Assembly: GCA_028710385.1 (NCBI GenBank)
Contig: JAQTUC010000027.1
Coordinates: 1 to 14,105 of the forward strand
Direction: 5' to 3'
Length of the DNA stretch: 14,105 nucleotides
Origin: Candidatus Omnitrophota bacterium
GTDB lineage: Bacteria > Omnitrophota > Gorgyraeia > Duberdicusellales > 4484-171
Shown: positions 13,894 to 14,105 of the stretch, piece after piece
Position numbering within the stretch: position 1 is the stretch's first letter
How the letters are laid out: each line of letters opens with the position of its first letter
Position numbers and translations under genes: made by a program
The notes under the pieces: generated by a model
Told to the model about the DNA's origin: nothing
Seen by the model: the letters and a program-made list of their open reading frames with translations, nothing else
Database searches by the model: none

Positions 13894-13894
13894 T
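13865..13894 (+). promoter_or_regulatory. Promoter inside the ilvN end, positioned for a leaderless amrS-like transcript
   Basis: TTGAAA (13865-13870), an 18-nt spacer and TATAAT (13889-13894) with TG two bases ahead (TGATATAAT, 13886-13894) form a strong extended -10 promoter. The ATG at 13902 follows after seven bases, so transcription should begin at or next to it. The same TGATATAAT precedes the receiver gene at 5573. Confidence 0.6.
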
Positions 13895-13901
13895 AATATT
13901 A

Positions 13902-14105
13902 ATGAGAAAAGGAGTAGGTGCTTATTTAATTCTGGCTGCTTTTATTTTTCTGCCGGTATTTTTTTGCCAGGGCAAAGAAAATCTTTATCCTGCGCGTTAC
14001 TGGAAAGAAACAGGCAGCAAGAATTTACAATGCCAGTTATGCCCCAGAAGATGCACGCTTTCTCCTGGGCAGCGCGGGCTATGCACTGTCAGAATAAATA
14101 AGGAT
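13902..14105 (+). CDS. AmmeMemoRadiSam-type radical SAM protein, N-terminal part (runs off window)
   Basis: The frame is open for 68 codons to the window edge. Residues about 4-22 are a hydrophobic segment (VGAYLILAAFIFLPVFF) after a basic start, which looks like a signal peptide or membrane anchor. Cys23 follows but there is no canonical lipobox. Then comes LYPARYWKETGSKNLQCQLC with CPRRCTLSPGQRGLCTVRIN, which matches the conserved N-terminal Cys-rich region of AmrS-like radical SAM enzymes found beside Memo and AMMECR1 proteins. The radical SAM CxxxCxxC motif itself lies beyond the window. The exported or anchored N-terminus is unusual for a SAM-dependent Fe-S enzyme. It has no Shine-Dalgarno, and its promoter suggests a leaderless mRNA. 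Confidence 0.8.
   Translation, partial: MRKGVGAYLILAAFIFLPVFFCQGKENLYPARYWKETGSKNLQCQLCPRRCTLSPGQRGLCTVRINKD

Overview
The window is about 14.1 kb of bacterial DNA with moderately AT-rich coding sequence. Every supported gene lies on the + strand. No rRNA, tRNA, CRISPR array, transposase or phage gene is visible. The gene mix (four-EF-hand secreted protein, glycosyl-hydrolase-like 10 protein, MarC, a c-di-GMP two-component cluster, short-form MetRS, AHAS, an AmmeMemoRadiSam-type radical SAM protein) and the many start codons without Shine-Dalgarno sequences suggest an uncultured Gram-negative lineage such as Omnitrophota or Elusimicrobiota. That placement is inference from gene content and style and is not proven.

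Positions 1-3253 hold the 3' tail of an unidentified gene, a small membrane/coiled-coil protein, a secreted EF-hand protein, an exported GHL10 (DUF187) protein closely coupled to a two-TM protein of unknown function, and a MarC-family membrane protein with its own promoter. Positions 3303-7551 form a signalling cluster: a membrane PAS histidine kinase, a single-domain receiver, and a REC-GGDEF-HD-GYP protein. The likely logic is envelope signal to phosphorelay to c-di-GMP level. A strong terminator follows, then a CNNM/CorC-type transporter (7734-9065), a 264-bp intergenic region with two inverted-repeat structures, a stand-alone tandem ACT-domain protein (9330-9740), a strong terminator, and methionyl-tRNA synthetase (9860-11497).

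The most remarkable region is 11498-11897, between metG and the acetolactate synthase genes ilvB/ilvN. It has a near-consensus promoter followed by two tandem units. Each unit is a short leader ORF rich in branched-chain residues with runs of Val codons, followed by an intrinsic terminator. In each unit the last codons of the leader ORF (-F-S-P or -L-S-P) are complementary over 10-11 bp to the apical part of that unit's own terminator hairpin. The two copies differ by compensatory changes. This looks like two ribosome-mediated attenuators in series sensing charged Val (and Leu/Ile) tRNA, with the leader stop codon placed so that a finishing ribosome masks the antiterminator strand.

ilvB overlaps ilvN by 8 bp. 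ilvN is followed at once by the start of a radical SAM (AmrS-like) gene that runs off the window, carries an N-terminal hydrophobic segment, and has its own extended -10 promoter inside ilvN. That promoter is positioned for a leaderless transcript, as is the marC promoter.
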